From: Burkholderiales bacterium
GTDB taxonomy: Bacteria; Pseudomonadota; Gammaproteobacteria; Burkholderiales; Burkholderiaceae_C
DNA: 64,000 bases
Assembly: GCA_016213205.1 (NCBI GenBank)
Contig: JACRAZ010000099.1
Span: 186,001 to 250,000 of the forward strand
Reading direction: 5' to 3'
In this document: positions 28,820 through 38,480 of the stretch, one piece after another
Position numbering within the stretch: the stretch's first letter is position 1
Layout of the letters: every line of letters begins with the position of its first letter
The notes under the pieces: generated by a model
Database searches by the model: none
What the model was told of the DNA's origin: nothing
Seen by the model: only the letters and a program-made list of their open reading frames with translations
Position numbers and translations under genes: made by a program

Positions 28820-29869
28820 TCAGGCCACTTCGGTGAGCGTCTGCGGCGTGCCCTCGCAGACGCTGCCCACCATGGCCGCCACGCGCGGCGCCATGTTCAC
28901 CGGCACCAGTTGCAGGCGCGGGTGCTGGCGGCCGAACACGCGGAACAGTTCATCGGCAAAACCATGGCCGATGTCGGCCAGGCCGTCGAAATCGAGCTCC
29001 ACGCGCTGGAACTGCGACAGGCGCGACACCACCCGGCGCGCCTGGGCGCGGGACTCCAGGCCCACCTGCGCCTGGGTGATCAACTTCAAGGGCACCACGG
29101 TGCGCTCGAAGCCGTAACCCTGGCCATCCAGGCTGTAGCGACGCAGCACCTCGTCGAGGTTGCGCTCGGTGTCGACACAGATCGCCACGTAGACGGACGT
29201 CCCGCGCCGACAGGCCGGGCGGCTGCGCTGCCACCACTGGTCGCGCTGCCACTCGCGCTGCTGGAAAGCAGCCTCGTTGGCATGCAGATCGAAGATGTCG
29301 GCCAGCTTGGCGCTGAAGAAAAGACCTCGGCCGGTGTGGGCATCCGGCTGGCTGGTGAGCTTGCCCTTGGCCAGCTCGAGCATCGCCACGGACGGTTCGG
29401 TGATGTTGAAGCGTTCGGCGACCGCGTCGAACACGCCGCGGCCATCGTCGGACACCAGCAGCTGCAGTTGGGTGGGTGTCTGGCGCATCGACACCGTCAC
29501 GCTGCTGCCCCCGCTGTGGTCGATCGCGTTGTTCAGCAGTTCGGTGAACACATGCTGCGCCATGCGGGACACGTTGGGCTTGAGCTCGAAACGGGGAGCG
29601 AAGTCCTGCGCCCAGGGCAGGTCTTCCTGAAGACCGGACAACGCGTAGCGCCGCACGACCTGCCGCAGTGGGCCGGGCCGGTAGGTGGCCCGGCGCGACA
29701 CGCCGTCGCGGGCGAGCCATTGCGACTCGACCAGCTTGTTCAATTGCACGCGGGCGCTGTTGCGGCTGATCGACAGGCGCTCGCACAAGACCGTGGGCAG
29801 GTCTTGCGGATGCGCCAGTGCCGCTTCGGTGATCCAGGGCGTGATGTCGCTGAGTGCAATGCGGGCCAT
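28820..29869 (-). CDS. Winged-helix / GHKL ATPase / STAS-like (DUF4325) regulator
   Basis: 349-residue cytoplasmic protein with three modules in one chain. Residues 5-60 look like a winged helix (LCERLSISRNSARVQLNKLV, then SQWLARDGVSRRATY). Residues 100-235 are a GHKL ATPase of the anti-sigma/kinase type: N-box FTELLNNAIDHS (108-119), G1 box DDGRGVF (141-147) and G2 box TGRGLFFS (179-186). Residues 275-335 are a STAS-like DUF4325 domain (VELDFDGLADIGHGFADELFR). No phospho-acceptor His box is present, so it is not an ordinary sensor kinase. The layout recalls a fused SpoIIAB/SpoIIAA pair with a DNA-binding head. The ATG at 29869 has GGACAG upstream. It stands alone between pyk and fba. The domain calls are firm, the role is inferred. 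Confidence 0.8.
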   Translation of the reverse strand: MARIALSDITPWITEAALAHPQDLPTVLCERLSISRNSARVQLNKLVESQWLARDGVSRRATYRPGPLRQVVRRYALSGLQEDLPWAQDFAPRFELKPNVSRMAQHVFTELLNNAIDHSGGSSVTVSMRQTPTQLQLLVSDDGRGVFDAVAERFNITEPSVAMLELAKGKLTSQPDAHTGRGLFFSAKLADIFDLHANEAAFQQREWQRDQWWQRSRPACRRGTSVYVAICVDTERNLDEVLRRYSLDGQGYGFERTVVPLKLITQAQVGLESRAQARRVVSRLSQFQRVELDFDGLADIGHGFADELFRVFGRQHPRLQLVPVNMAPRVAAMVGSVCEGTPQTLTEVA

Positions 29870-29934
29870 GAGGTCTGTCCTTCCGGTGGCGGCAGGCCAC
29901 CCAAGTCTGGCCGCCAGTGTCGGCCGCCGGACGC

Positions 29935-29948
29935 CGAACTTCAGTTCG
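29935..29948 (-). promoter_or_regulatory. Palindrome upstream of STAS-like regulator gene
   Basis: CGAACTTCAGTTCG: CGAACT and AGTTCG are exact reverse complements around a 2-base centre, 66 bases upstream of the regulator's ATG. It is a candidate operator, possibly autoregulatory given the winged helix of the adjacent product. Confidence 0.35.
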
Positions 29949-30055
29949 AAAAGCGGCCCGAAGCACCGCCATTTCGGGGCTGCCCCCCGCACGATGCCCT
30001 GCGCCAGCACAAATGCACAGCCCTCGGGAGGCTGCTGGCGCCGGGCGCCCGCCGG

Positions 30056-30061
30056 TACAAT
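30056..30061 (+). promoter_or_regulatory. Candidate -10 of fba
   Basis: TACAAT (5 of 6 matches to TATAAT), 104 bases upstream of the fba ATG, in the 296-base divergent gap shared with the STAS-like gene. No strong -35 match; the rest of the gap shows no gene. Confidence 0.35.
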
Positions 30062-30165
30062 TCCGCCCCAGTTACAGGTCGATTTCATGACCCGTGCGCG
30101 CGCCACGGCGGCTGGTGCGCGATGGGCTTTGCGCCCGCCAGATTCCCCACTTTGCAGGTACGACC

Positions 30166-31230
30166 ATGCCACTCGTCTCAATGCGCCAACTGCTGGACCA
30201 CGCTGCCGAAAACGGCTACGGGATTCCGGCCTTCAACGTCAACAACCTGGAGCAGGTTCAGGCCGTGATGGCCGCCGCAGCCGAGGTGGATGCCCCGGTG
30301 ATCCTGCAGGCCAGCGCCGGTGCCCGCAAATACGCCGGCGAAGCCTTCATCAAGCACCTGATCCAGGCGGCCGTCGAGGCCTACCCCAAGGTGCCCCTGG
30401 TGATGCACCAGGACCACGGCCAGAGCCCGGCCATCTGCCAGGGCGCCATCGACCTGGGCTTCGGGTCGGTGATGATGGACGGCTCGCTGCGCGAAGACGG
30501 CAAGACGCCCGCCTCGTTCGACTACAACGTGGACGTCACGCGCAAGGTGGTCGAGCTGGCGCACAAGGTGGGGGTCACCGTCGAAGGTGAACTCGGCTGC
30601 CTGGGCAGCCTGGAAACCGGTGAGGCGGGCGAGGAAGACGGCATCGGCGCCGTGGGCAAGCTGGACCACAGCGCGCTGCTGACCGACCCGGAAGAAGCGG
30701 CGCAGTTCGTCAAGGCCACCCAGCTCGACGCCCTGGCCATTGCCATCGGCACCAGCCATGGGGCCTACAAGTTCACCCGCAAGCCCACGGGCGACATCCT
30801 GGCGATCAGCCGCGTCAAGGAGATCCATCAGCGCATCCCCAACACCCACCTGGTGATGCATGGGTCGTCGAGCGTTCCGCAGGACCTGCTGGCCATCATC
30901 AACCAGTACGGCGGCAAGATGAAGGAAACCTACGGCGTGCCGATCGAGGAGATCCAGGAAGCCATCAAGCACGGCGTGCGCAAGATCAACATCGACACCG
31001 ACATCCGCCTCGCGATGACCGGCGCGGTGCGCAAGTTCCTGGCCGAGAACCCGGAAAAGTTCGACGCCCGCGAATGGCTGAAGCCGGCGCGCGAGGCCGC
31101 CATGGCCATCTGCAAGCAGCGCTACCTCGAGTTCGGCTGCCAGGGCCAGGGCAGCAAGATCAAGCCAGTGACGCTGGTGTCCATGGCCCAGCGTTACGCA
31201 GGGGGCGAGCTCGCGCAAGTGGTCAACTGA
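30166..31230 (+). CDS. fba: Class II fructose-bisphosphate aldolase
   Basis: Zinc-dependent aldolase joining or cleaving fructose-1,6-bisphosphate. 354 residues of the class IIB/Calvin-type subfamily: [55 protein letters not shown] with the metal and catalytic residues, [33 protein letters not shown] and [17 protein letters not shown]. The ATG at 30166 gives the family N-terminus; the longer open frame is spurious. It is followed by an intrinsic terminator before purC. The enzyme can serve glycolysis, gluconeogenesis or a Calvin cycle; no RuBisCO or phosphoribulokinase gene is in the window. Confidence 0.96.
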   Translation: MPLVSMRQLLDHAAENGYGIPAFNVNNLEQVQAVMAAAAEVDAPVILQASAGARKYAGEAFIKHLIQAAVEAYPKVPLVMHQDHGQSPAICQGAIDLGFGSVMMDGSLREDGKTPASFDYNVDVTRKVVELAHKVGVTVEGELGCLGSLETGEAGEEDGIGAVGKLDHSALLTDPEEAAQFVKATQLDALAIAIGTSHGAYKFTRKPTGDILAISRVKEIHQRIPNTHLVMHGSSSVPQDLLAIINQYGGKMKETYGVPIEEIQEAIKHGVRKINIDTDIRLAMTGAVRKFLAENPEKFDAREWLKPAREAAMAICKQRYLEFGCQGQGSKIKPVTLVSMAQRYAGGELAQVVN

Positions 31231-31251
31231 TCTCTCGCATCCCCAGTTCCG

Positions 31252-31276
31252 AGCCCGCCGCCCGAGCGGGCTTTTT
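31252..31276 (+). terminator. Intrinsic terminator after fba
   Basis: AGCCCGC (31252-31258) pairs with GCGGGCT (31266-31272), 7-base loop, followed by a T-run. It ends fba transcription 22 bases after the stop codon, so purC probably has its own promoter (a CACAAT hexamer at 31290-31295 is the only -10-like candidate). Confidence 0.75.
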
Positions 31277-31327
31277 CATGCCCGGCGGGCACAATGTTCC
31301 GCCGCCAATCGACATTCCCGCCGCACC

Positions 31328-32233
31328 ATGAACACCCCTGTTTCCGCCTTGCTCGAGTCCCGACTGCATTCGCTGCCGCTGCTGGCACGCGGCAAGGTCC
31401 GCGACAACTATGCCGTCGGCACCGATCGCATCCTGATGGTGGCCTCCGACCGCATCTCGGCCTTCGACGTGGTGATGGGTCAACCCATCCCGGGCAAGGG
31501 TGCGCTGCTCACGCAGATGGCGCTGTTCTGGTTTGCCAAGCTCGGTCACATCGTGCCGCACCACCTCACCGGCGAAGCGCCGGAGAGCGTGGTGGCGCCC
31601 GACGAAGTGGACCAGGTCCAAGGCCGCTCGATGCTGGTCAAGCGCCTGAAGCCACTGCCGGTGGAAGCGGTGGTTCGAGGCTATCTGGCCGGCTCGGGCT
31701 GGAAGGAGTACCAGGACAGCGGCAAGGTCTGTGGCGTCGCGCTGCCCCAGGGCCTGAAGAACGCCGGTCGCCTGCCCGCGCCGATCTTCACACCGGCCAC
31801 CAAGGCCGACATCGGCGAGCACGACGAGAACATCAGCTTCGAGCGCATGGCGCAGACCATCGGCGACGACCTGGCCACCCAGGTGCGTGACATCGCCATC
31901 CGCCTGTACACCGAAGCCGCCGCGTACGCACTGACGCGCGGCATCATCATCGCCGACACGAAATTCGAGTTCGGCCTGGACGAACACGGCCAGGTGACGC
32001 TGATGGACGAAATCCTCACGCCGGACTCATCACGCTTCTGGCCGCTGGAGTCCTATCAGGAGGGCATCAACCCCCCCAGCTTCGACAAGCAATACCTGCG
32101 GGACTGGCTGGAGACTGCGCAAGTGAACGGCATGCCTTGGAACAAGCAGGCACCGGCGCCGGAGTTGCCGGAGGTGGTTATTGATGGAACCGCCCAGCGC
32201 TACCTCGAAGCGCTTTCGCGACTAAAGGATTAG
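31328..32233 (+). CDS. purC: SAICAR synthetase
   Basis: Joins CAIR and aspartate to form SAICAR in purine synthesis, the step just after PurE. 301 residues of the longer eukaryote/proteobacterial type: [62 protein letters not shown]-like [16 protein letters not shown] and [15 protein letters not shown]. In many Burkholderiales purE-purK-tsaC follow directly; here they are on the other strand about 24 kb to the left, and an AT-richer orphan gene follows purC instead. The last few purC codons already look less GC-rich. Confidence 0.97.
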   Translation: MNTPVSALLESRLHSLPLLARGKVRDNYAVGTDRILMVASDRISAFDVVMGQPIPGKGALLTQMALFWFAKLGHIVPHHLTGEAPESVVAPDEVDQVQGRSMLVKRLKPLPVEAVVRGYLAGSGWKEYQDSGKVCGVALPQGLKNAGRLPAPIFTPATKADIGEHDENISFERMAQTIGDDLATQVRDIAIRLYTEAAAYALTRGIIIADTKFEFGLDEHGQVTLMDEILTPDSSRFWPLESYQEGINPPSFDKQYLRDWLETAQVNGMPWNKQAPAPELPEVVIDGTAQRYLEALSRLKD

Positions 32234-32265
32234 TACCGTATGAAGCATGGACAGGGAGCAATGAT

Positions 32266-33426
32266 ATGGCGGACAGACCGCAACAAGGAAAGAGTGGGGG
32301 CAGTGAGGATGGAACTTGGACTTCACGGAATATTCTGCGCCTTGACGCGGAAATTGCTGCCGCGACTACGATTGGCCAGCGGCAGTTGCTATTAGCCAAG
32401 AAGGCAGGGGCACTCGCCCGCTTGGCGATGCTGCACGAGGCCGACCGGATCGTCCAAGAACTGCGAATCGACAATCCCGACTACGAACCACAGTTGAGTG
32501 CGTGGATCATGTTTGCGGAGGGCCTGATCGAACACTTCAGTTCGCTGGGTGACCAGGCTTTCGATCGGTTTCGGCGCGCATACGCGATTGGACTTGCCAT
32601 CGGCGACGAGGAGCTAGCCGCAACGAGTTCAGCCTGGATAGCGAATGCCGCGCTCATGAATGGCAACGTTCGCGCAATCGCCGAGCCTTTGACGCAAACC
32701 TTCAGGCTTGCTGGCCGCGAAAACAATGAAGCGCTTGGTCGTGCCTGCCTGGTCATCGCTGACGCGCTAAGTTGGGCAGGAGAGTCCGCGCGCGCAAAGC
32801 ACTGGTACCTCAAGTCCCGAGGCTTCGCTGTGGATGAGGGTGACATTGCTATGCAAAGCGTTGTGCTGTTCAATGCGGCAGCGTTTCGAGTGGCAAATGT
32901 CGTGTCGTTGGACTGTGAACGCGGTGCAGACAAGGATGCTGTCTCACTTGCAGCAATGTCTGTCGAGTCCGTTGCTAGTCTCGACTATGGTTTAGGCATC
33001 GATGCATTGAGCACGATGGTTCCGCTCTTGCGTGCGGAAGTAAGAAGCGTCGAACGTCGGTGGCTTGAAGCCATTTCGCTGTTCGAGGCAAACATCGGAA
33101 CCGCACAAGCGCAGGGACAAGCTCGGCTTGTGCCCAAACACCAGGCGGAACTAGCCTACTGCTTGGCCAAAGTTGGACGACTGGACCAAGCATTCGCCGA
33201 ACTCGCGAGCGCACTTGGCGATAAGAGCCGATGTACCGACCCAGATGACCTCTACGTGCTTCACAGCAGAGCCGCCGCTGTATTGGACGAGTTGGGAAGG
33301 CCGACTGATGCCGAAGACCATAGAAATCGAGCGGCGGACAGACTGGCCGAGTTTCGTGACTTCCAATGCGAGCTTCGATCTGCGATACATCCCTTGATTG
33401 AGCAAGTAGCGCTTGCTCGTGCATAA
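32266..33426 (+). CDS. Orphan TPR-like helical repeat protein, atypical composition
   Basis: 386-residue cytoplasmic protein not recognised as any named family. It is almost wholly alpha-helical with TPR-like pairs: GALARLAMLHEADRIVQEL, SLGDQAFDRFRRAYAIGLAIGD, ADALSWAGESARAKHWYLKS, CLAKVGRLDQAFAELASAL and AAVLDELGRPTDAEDHRNRA. The pattern resembles TPR halves of MalT-like or GGDEF proteins, but no DNA-binding or cyclase domain follows. Base use is visibly AT-richer than the surroundings, with codons such as CTA, TTA, ATA and AGA that neighbours avoid. GGGAG lies 8 bases upstream of the ATG. It sits 32 bases after purC. Probably acquired or rapidly evolving; function unknown. Confidence 0.75.
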   Translation: MADRPQQGKSGGSEDGTWTSRNILRLDAEIAAATTIGQRQLLLAKKAGALARLAMLHEADRIVQELRIDNPDYEPQLSAWIMFAEGLIEHFSSLGDQAFDRFRRAYAIGLAIGDEELAATSSAWIANAALMNGNVRAIAEPLTQTFRLAGRENNEALGRACLVIADALSWAGESARAKHWYLKSRGFAVDEGDIAMQSVVLFNAAAFRVANVVSLDCERGADKDAVSLAAMSVESVASLDYGLGIDALSTMVPLLRAEVRSVERRWLEAISLFEANIGTAQAQGQARLVPKHQAELAYCLAKVGRLDQAFAELASALGDKSRCTDPDDLYVLHSRAAAVLDELGRPTDAEDHRNRAADRLAEFRDFQCELRSAIHPLIEQVALARA

Positions 33427-33450
33427 AAAAAGCCCGGCAGAAGCCGGGCT
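33424..33450 (-). terminator. Intrinsic terminator of H1-like gene
   Basis: On the minus strand AGCCCGGC, loop TTCT, GCCGGGCT is followed by a run of seven T. It ends transcription of the H1-like gene 27 bases after its stop. Read on the plus strand the hairpin has CTTG after it and overlaps the TAA of the TPR-like gene, so it may also act weakly in that direction. Confidence 0.8.
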
Positions 33451-33477
33451 CTTGTGCCTTCTCGGCGACGACTAGCC

Positions 33478-33936
<459 letters not shown>

Positions 33937-34150
33937 GACGATCTCCTTGATCAAGTTGCGAGACATGCCCCGTCCGTACTTCGGCAGGGCAATTCACCGA
34001 ATCGGCAGGTCGCTGATGGATTCCAGCTTCGCCTGTCGCCCCGGTGAACGGGGAAGCACTCATGCCCGTCGCTTCTGTCGGCGACGTGTCATGAATGCAG
34101 ATCTTGATCCTCGTGTCGGGACGACCGCCAGGCAGCACCTGCCCGGCGTG

Positions 34151-35419
34151 TCAGTCCCAACTCAGCGCACCACCGGATTGGTATTCGATGACGCGGGTTT
34201 CGAAGAAATTTCTCTCCTTCTTCAGGTCGATCATTTCGCTCATCCAGGGGAACGGGTTTTCCTCGTTCGGGAAGAGCGCCTCGAGGCCGATCTGCGTGGC
34301 CCGCCGGTTGGCGATGTAGCGCAGGTAGCCTTTGAACATGGAAGCGTTGAGGCCCAGCACGCCGCGCGGCATGGTGTCCTCGGCATAGCGGTACTCCAGC
34401 TCAACGGCCTTCAGGAACAGGTCCTTGATCTCGGCCTTGAACTGAGGTGTCCACAGTTGCGGGTTCTCGAGCTTGATCTGGTTGATCAGGTCGATCCCAA
34501 AGTTGCAGTGCATGGACTCGTCGCGCAGGATGTACTGGTACTGCTCGGCAGCGCCGGTCATCTTGTTCTGCCGGCCCAGTGCCAGGATCTGCGTGAAGCC
34601 GACATAGAAGAACAAGCCTTCCATCAGGCACGCGAAGACGATGATGGAGCGCAGCAGCGTCTGGTCCGCTTCGAGCGTACCGGTCCTGAAGTTGGGATCC
34701 ATGATCGCGTCGATGAACGGGATCAGGAACTCGTCCTTCTCGCGGATGGACGAGACCTCGTGGTAGGCATTGAAGATCTCGCCTTCGTCGAGCCCGAGCG
34801 ATTCGACGATGTACTGGTAGGCGTGGGTGTGGATCGCTTCTTCGAAGGCCTGGCGCAGGAGGAACTGCCGGCACTCGGGCGCGGTGATGTGGCGATAGGT
34901 GCCCAGCGTGATGTTGTTCGCCGCCAGCGAATCGGCCGTGACGAAGAAGCCCAGGTTGCGCTTGATGATGCGGCGCTCATCGTCCGAAAGCCCGTTGGGG
35001 TCTTTCCAGGTCGCGATGTCGCGCGACATGTTGACCTCTTGCGGCATCCAGTGGTTGGCGCAGGTGGCGAGGTACTTCTCCCACGCCCACTTGTACTTGA
35101 ACGGCACCAACTGGTTCACATCCGTCTGGCCGTTGATGATGCGCTTCTCGGCCACGTTGACACGGCGCGTGTTGCGCTCAGCGGCAGGCTGCTGCTGCCT
35201 TACCGCGCTAGCAACAGGCGCTGCCTTCACAGGCGCGACCGGCTGGAGCGCAGGCTGCGCATGCAGCGACAAGGCCGCACTCAGGGGAACCGGAGGCTGC
35301 GCCACCGGCGTGTTCAGCGGTGACGGGATGGCCACGCGCGCTTCACTTGTCGAGTGCGGCGCAGTGGTGTTCGATGGTGTCGTCGATGGGAGTCGGACGT
35401 CGTCTTCCCAGACCAGCAT
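34151..35419 (-). CDS. nrdB: Ribonucleotide reductase class Ia, beta subunit
   Basis: Houses the diiron-tyrosyl radical cofactor of aerobic ribonucleotide reductase. 422 residues; about 80 residues of Ala/Pro/Thr-rich linker follow the MLVWEDD start, then the ferritin-like core. The metal and radical motif EAIHTHAY supplies Glu194, His197 and Tyr201, so the radical tyrosine is present (class Ia, not Ic). The other helix pair is seen in [12 protein letters not shown]. The C-terminal tail [12 protein letters not shown] is the peptide that docks into NrdA. AGGAAG lies 8 bases before the ATG. It is downstream of nrdA with a 187-base gap that carries its own promoter-like sequence. Confidence 0.97.
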   Translation of the reverse strand: MLVWEDDVRLPSTTPSNTTAPHSTSEARVAIPSPLNTPVAQPPVPLSAALSLHAQPALQPVAPVKAAPVASAVRQQQPAAERNTRRVNVAEKRIINGQTDVNQLVPFKYKWAWEKYLATCANHWMPQEVNMSRDIATWKDPNGLSDDERRIIKRNLGFFVTADSLAANNITLGTYRHITAPECRQFLLRQAFEEAIHTHAYQYIVESLGLDEGEIFNAYHEVSSIREKDEFLIPFIDAIMDPNFRTGTLEADQTLLRSIIVFACLMEGLFFYVGFTQILALGRQNKMTGAAEQYQYILRDESMHCNFGIDLINQIKLENPQLWTPQFKAEIKDLFLKAVELEYRYAEDTMPRGVLGLNASMFKGYLRYIANRRATQIGLEALFPNEENPFPWMSEMIDLKKERNFFETRVIEYQSGGALSWD

Positions 35420-35442
35420 GTGTGTGCTTCCTATGGTCGCGA

Positions 35443-35471
35443 ATTATCGGAGTGTTGTGTTCAAACACCAA
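35443..35471 (-). promoter_or_regulatory. Candidate promoter of nrdB
   Basis: Minus strand: TTGGTG (35471-35466), 17-base spacer, GATAAT (35448-35443), 23 bases upstream of the nrdB ATG. The -10 matches at 5 of 6 positions and the spacer is ideal, suggesting nrdB is also transcribed independently of nrdA. Confidence 0.5.
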
Positions 35472-35606
35472 GCACTTCTTGACATTTGCGCTGCAGCGTT
35501 GTTGCCGATGTGCATCGCAGCGCGCATGTCATCGGGCACATGATGCGCATGCCACCGCGCATGCGATGCATCGATCACGATGCACGCGCAGCGCAGTGGA
35601 AGTGCC

Positions 35607-38480
35607 TCACTGACAGGCTTCGCAGTCAGGGTTGTCGATCGAGCAGAACTTGATGTCGCTGGCGGGTGTGTCGTCGACCGTCGCCGCCATGGTGGCCGTC
35701 GGCGCCGCACCGCTGGATACCGCGTTGAGCGCACCTGCCGTGACGGTGGACTTCTCGGCGTGCGTGGCACCCATCGTGCGCAGGTAGTAGGTGGTCTTCA
35801 GTCCCCGCAGCCAGGCGAGCTTGTAGACCTCGTCGAGCTTCTTGCCCGAGGCACCGGCCATGTAGATGTTGAGCGACTGCGCCTGGTCGATCCACTTCTG
35901 GCGCCGCGCGGCGGCCTCGACCAGCCATTGCGCGTCGACCTCGAAGGCCGTCGCGTAGAGCTGCTTCAACTCCTCGGGCACTCGGTCGATGCGGCGCAGC
36001 GATCCGTCGAAGTGCTTGAGGTCCATGACCATCACGTCGTCCCACAGGCCCAGCTTGCGCAGGTCGCGCACGAGGTACTCATTGACCACCGTGAACTCGC
36101 CGGACAGGTTGCTCTTGACCGAGAGGTTGCCAAAGCAGGGCTCGATCGACGCGTCGACACCGATGATGTTCGAGATGGTGGCCGTGGGCGCGATGGCCAC
36201 GCAGTTGGAGTTGCGCATGCCATGCTGCGCCACGCGCGCGCGCAGCGCGTCCCAGTCCATCGTGGCGGAGCGGTCGACCTCGACGTAGCCGCCACGCTGC
36301 TGAGCCAGCAGGTCCAGCGTGTCGGGCGGCAGGATGCCCTTGTCCCACAGCGAGCCGCGGTAGCTGGAGTAGCGGCCACGCTCTTCTGCGAGCTCGGTCG
36401 ACGCCCAGTACGCGTGGTAGCACACGGCTTCCATCGAGCGGTCGGCGAACTCAACCGCAGCCTGCGAGGCGTACGGGATGCGCAACTGGTACAGCGCATC
36501 CTGGAAGCCCATGATGCCCAGCCCCACCGGGCGGTGGCGCAGGTTGGAGTCACGCGCCTTCTTGACGGCGTAATAGTTGATGTCGATGACGTTGTCGAGC
36601 ATGCGCATCGCCGTGCTCACCGTCTTCTTCAGCTTGGCGTGGTCGATCTGGCCGTTGACCAGGTGCTGCGCGAGGTTCACCGAACCCAGGTTGCACACCG
36701 CGATCTCGGTGTCGCTGGTGTTGAGCGTGATCTCGGTGCACAGGTTGGACGAGTGCACCACGCCCACGTGCTGCTGCGGCGAACGCACGTTGCAGGCGTC
36801 CTTGAACGTGATCCACGGATGCCCGGTCTCGAACAGCATCGAGAGCATCTTGCGCCACAGGTCCTTGGCCGCCATGCGCTTGTAGAGCTTGATCTCGCCG
36901 CGGTCGACCTTGTCTTCGTAGGCGACATAGGCGCGCTCGAACTCCTCGCCGAACTTGTCGTGCAGGTCCGGGCAGGTCGAGGGCGAGAACAGTGTCCACT
37001 GGCCACCTTCGACCACGCGCCGCATGAACAGGTCCGGAATCCAGTTCGCGGTGTTCATGTCGTGGGTGCGCCGGCGGTCGTCGCCCGTGTTCTTGCGCAG
37101 TTCGAGGAATTCCTCGATGTCCAGGTGCCAGCTCTCGAGGTAGGCGCACACGGCCCCCTTGCGCTTGCCACCCTGATTCACCGCCACCGCGGTGTCGTTC
37201 ACCACCTTCAGGAACGGCACCACGCCCTGGCTCTTGCCATTGGTGCCCTTGATGTAGCTGCCCAGTGCGCGCACGCGTGTCCAGTCGTTGCCCAGGCCGC
37301 CCGCGAACTTGGACAGCAGCGCGTTCTCCTTCAGCGCCTCGTAGATGCCGTCCAAGTCGTCGGCCACCGTGGTGAGGTAGCAGCTCGACAGCTGCGAGCG
37401 CAGCGAGCCGGCATTGAACAAGGTGGGCGTCGACGACATGAAGTCGAAGCTCGACAGCACGTCGTAGAACTCGATCGCGCGCGCTTCGCGGTCGATCTCG
37501 TTCAGGGCCAGACCCATGGCCACGCGCATGAAGAAGGCCTGCGGCATCTCGATGCGGCGCTCGTCGATGTGCAGGAAGTAGCGGTCGTACAGGGTCTGCA
37601 GGCCGAGGTAGTCGAATTGCAGGTCGCGCTCGGCCTTGATCGCGGCGCCCAGGCGCGCGAGGTCGAACTGCTGCAGCTTGCTGTCCAGCAGCTCGGCCTG
37701 CACGCCCTTCTTGATGAACTGCGGGAAGTACTCGGCGTAACGTTCCTGCATCTGCGCCTGCGTGACTTCCTCGCCCAGGATTTCCTTGCGGATCGTGTGC
37801 AGCAGCAGGCGCGCCGTGGCGCGGGTGTAGGCCGGATGCTTCTCGATCAGCGTGCGGGCGGCCAGGATCGCGGCCTTGTGCACTTCGTCGATCGGCACGC
37901 CGTCGTACAGGTTGCGGCGGGTCTCGGCGAGGATGGGCTCGGCAGTGACGTCCTCGCCCAGCCCGACACAGGTGGACTCGACCAGCGACTGCAGGCGCGC
38001 CATGTCCAGCGGCACACGCTGCCCGCCATCGAGCACGTGCAGCGCGGGCTCCTGGGGGCGCGCCTGTTGCACCTGGCGCAGGCGCTCCTGCGAACGGCGC
38101 TCGCGATACAGCACGTAGGCGCGCGCCACTTCGTGGTGGCTGCCACGCATCAGGCCGAGTTCGACCTGGTCCTGCACATCCTCGATGTGAAAGGTGCCCC
38201 CGCCCGGGCGCGAGCGCAGCAGCGCACGCACCACCGACTCGGTGAGCGCATCCACTGTCTCGCGAACGCTGGCCGATGCCGCACCCTGCGTGCCGTGCAC
38301 GGCCAGGAAGGCCTTCATCAGTGCCACCGCGATCTTGTTCGGCTCGAAAGCCACCACCGAGCCGTTGCGCCGGATGATCTGGTAGCCGGCATAGGCCGTG
38401 CTGACGGCCGAAGCCGACGACCCGGCCACCAGCGGTGGCGCGATCGTGGCGGATGCTGGGCTGGCGATGGATGCTTGCAT
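35607..38480 (-). CDS. nrdA: Ribonucleotide reductase class Ia, alpha subunit, two ATP-cones
   Basis: Catalytic subunit that reduces ribonucleoside diphosphates. 957 residues. Two consecutive ATP-cone domains are visible: one at about 32-127 (YQIIRRNGSVVAFEPNKI) and one at about 147-237 (HVLDGGQRVPLDMARLQSLV, then RKEIL). The catalytic barrel follows with SSCYLTTVADDLDGIYEAL, SNLCTEITLN and VCNLGSVNLAQHLV, which supply the substrate-site cysteines. The C-terminal tail DNPDCEACQ carries the redox-shuttle cysteine pair. ATG 38480 is preceded by GAGGGAAA; the longer frame lacks a ribosome binding site. Regulation by NrdR is suggested by two palindromic boxes upstream. Confidence 0.97.
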   Translation of the reverse strand: MQASIASPASATIAPPLVAGSSASAVSTAYAGYQIIRRNGSVVAFEPNKIAVALMKAFLAVHGTQGAASASVRETVDALTESVVRALLRSRPGGGTFHIEDVQDQVELGLMRGSHHEVARAYVLYRERRSQERLRQVQQARPQEPALHVLDGGQRVPLDMARLQSLVESTCVGLGEDVTAEPILAETRRNLYDGVPIDEVHKAAILAARTLIEKHPAYTRATARLLLHTIRKEILGEEVTQAQMQERYAEYFPQFIKKGVQAELLDSKLQQFDLARLGAAIKAERDLQFDYLGLQTLYDRYFLHIDERRIEMPQAFFMRVAMGLALNEIDREARAIEFYDVLSSFDFMSSTPTLFNAGSLRSQLSSCYLTTVADDLDGIYEALKENALLSKFAGGLGNDWTRVRALGSYIKGTNGKSQGVVPFLKVVNDTAVAVNQGGKRKGAVCAYLESWHLDIEEFLELRKNTGDDRRRTHDMNTANWIPDLFMRRVVEGGQWTLFSPSTCPDLHDKFGEEFERAYVAYEDKVDRGEIKLYKRMAAKDLWRKMLSMLFETGHPWITFKDACNVRSPQQHVGVVHSSNLCTEITLNTSDTEIAVCNLGSVNLAQHLVNGQIDHAKLKKTVSTAMRMLDNVIDINYYAVKKARDSNLRHRPVGLGIMGFQDALYQLRIPYASQAAVEFADRSMEAVCYHAYWASTELAEERGRYSSYRGSLWDKGILPPDTLDLLAQQRGGYVEVDRSATMDWDALRARVAQHGMRNSNCVAIAPTATISNIIGVDASIEPCFGNLSVKSNLSGEFTVVNEYLVRDLRKLGLWDDVMVMDLKHFDGSLRRIDRVPEELKQLYATAFEVDAQWLVEAAARRQKWIDQAQSLNIYMAGASGKKLDEVYKLAWLRGLKTTYYLRTMGATHAEKSTVTAGALNAVSSGAAPTATMAATVDDTPASDIKFCSIDNPDCEACQ

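Noticed and set aside
29935-29948. LexA (SOS) box reading of the palindrome
   Set aside because: GAAC-N4-GTTC is the Gram-positive/actinobacterial LexA pattern; betaproteobacterial LexA prefers CTGT-N8-ACAG.
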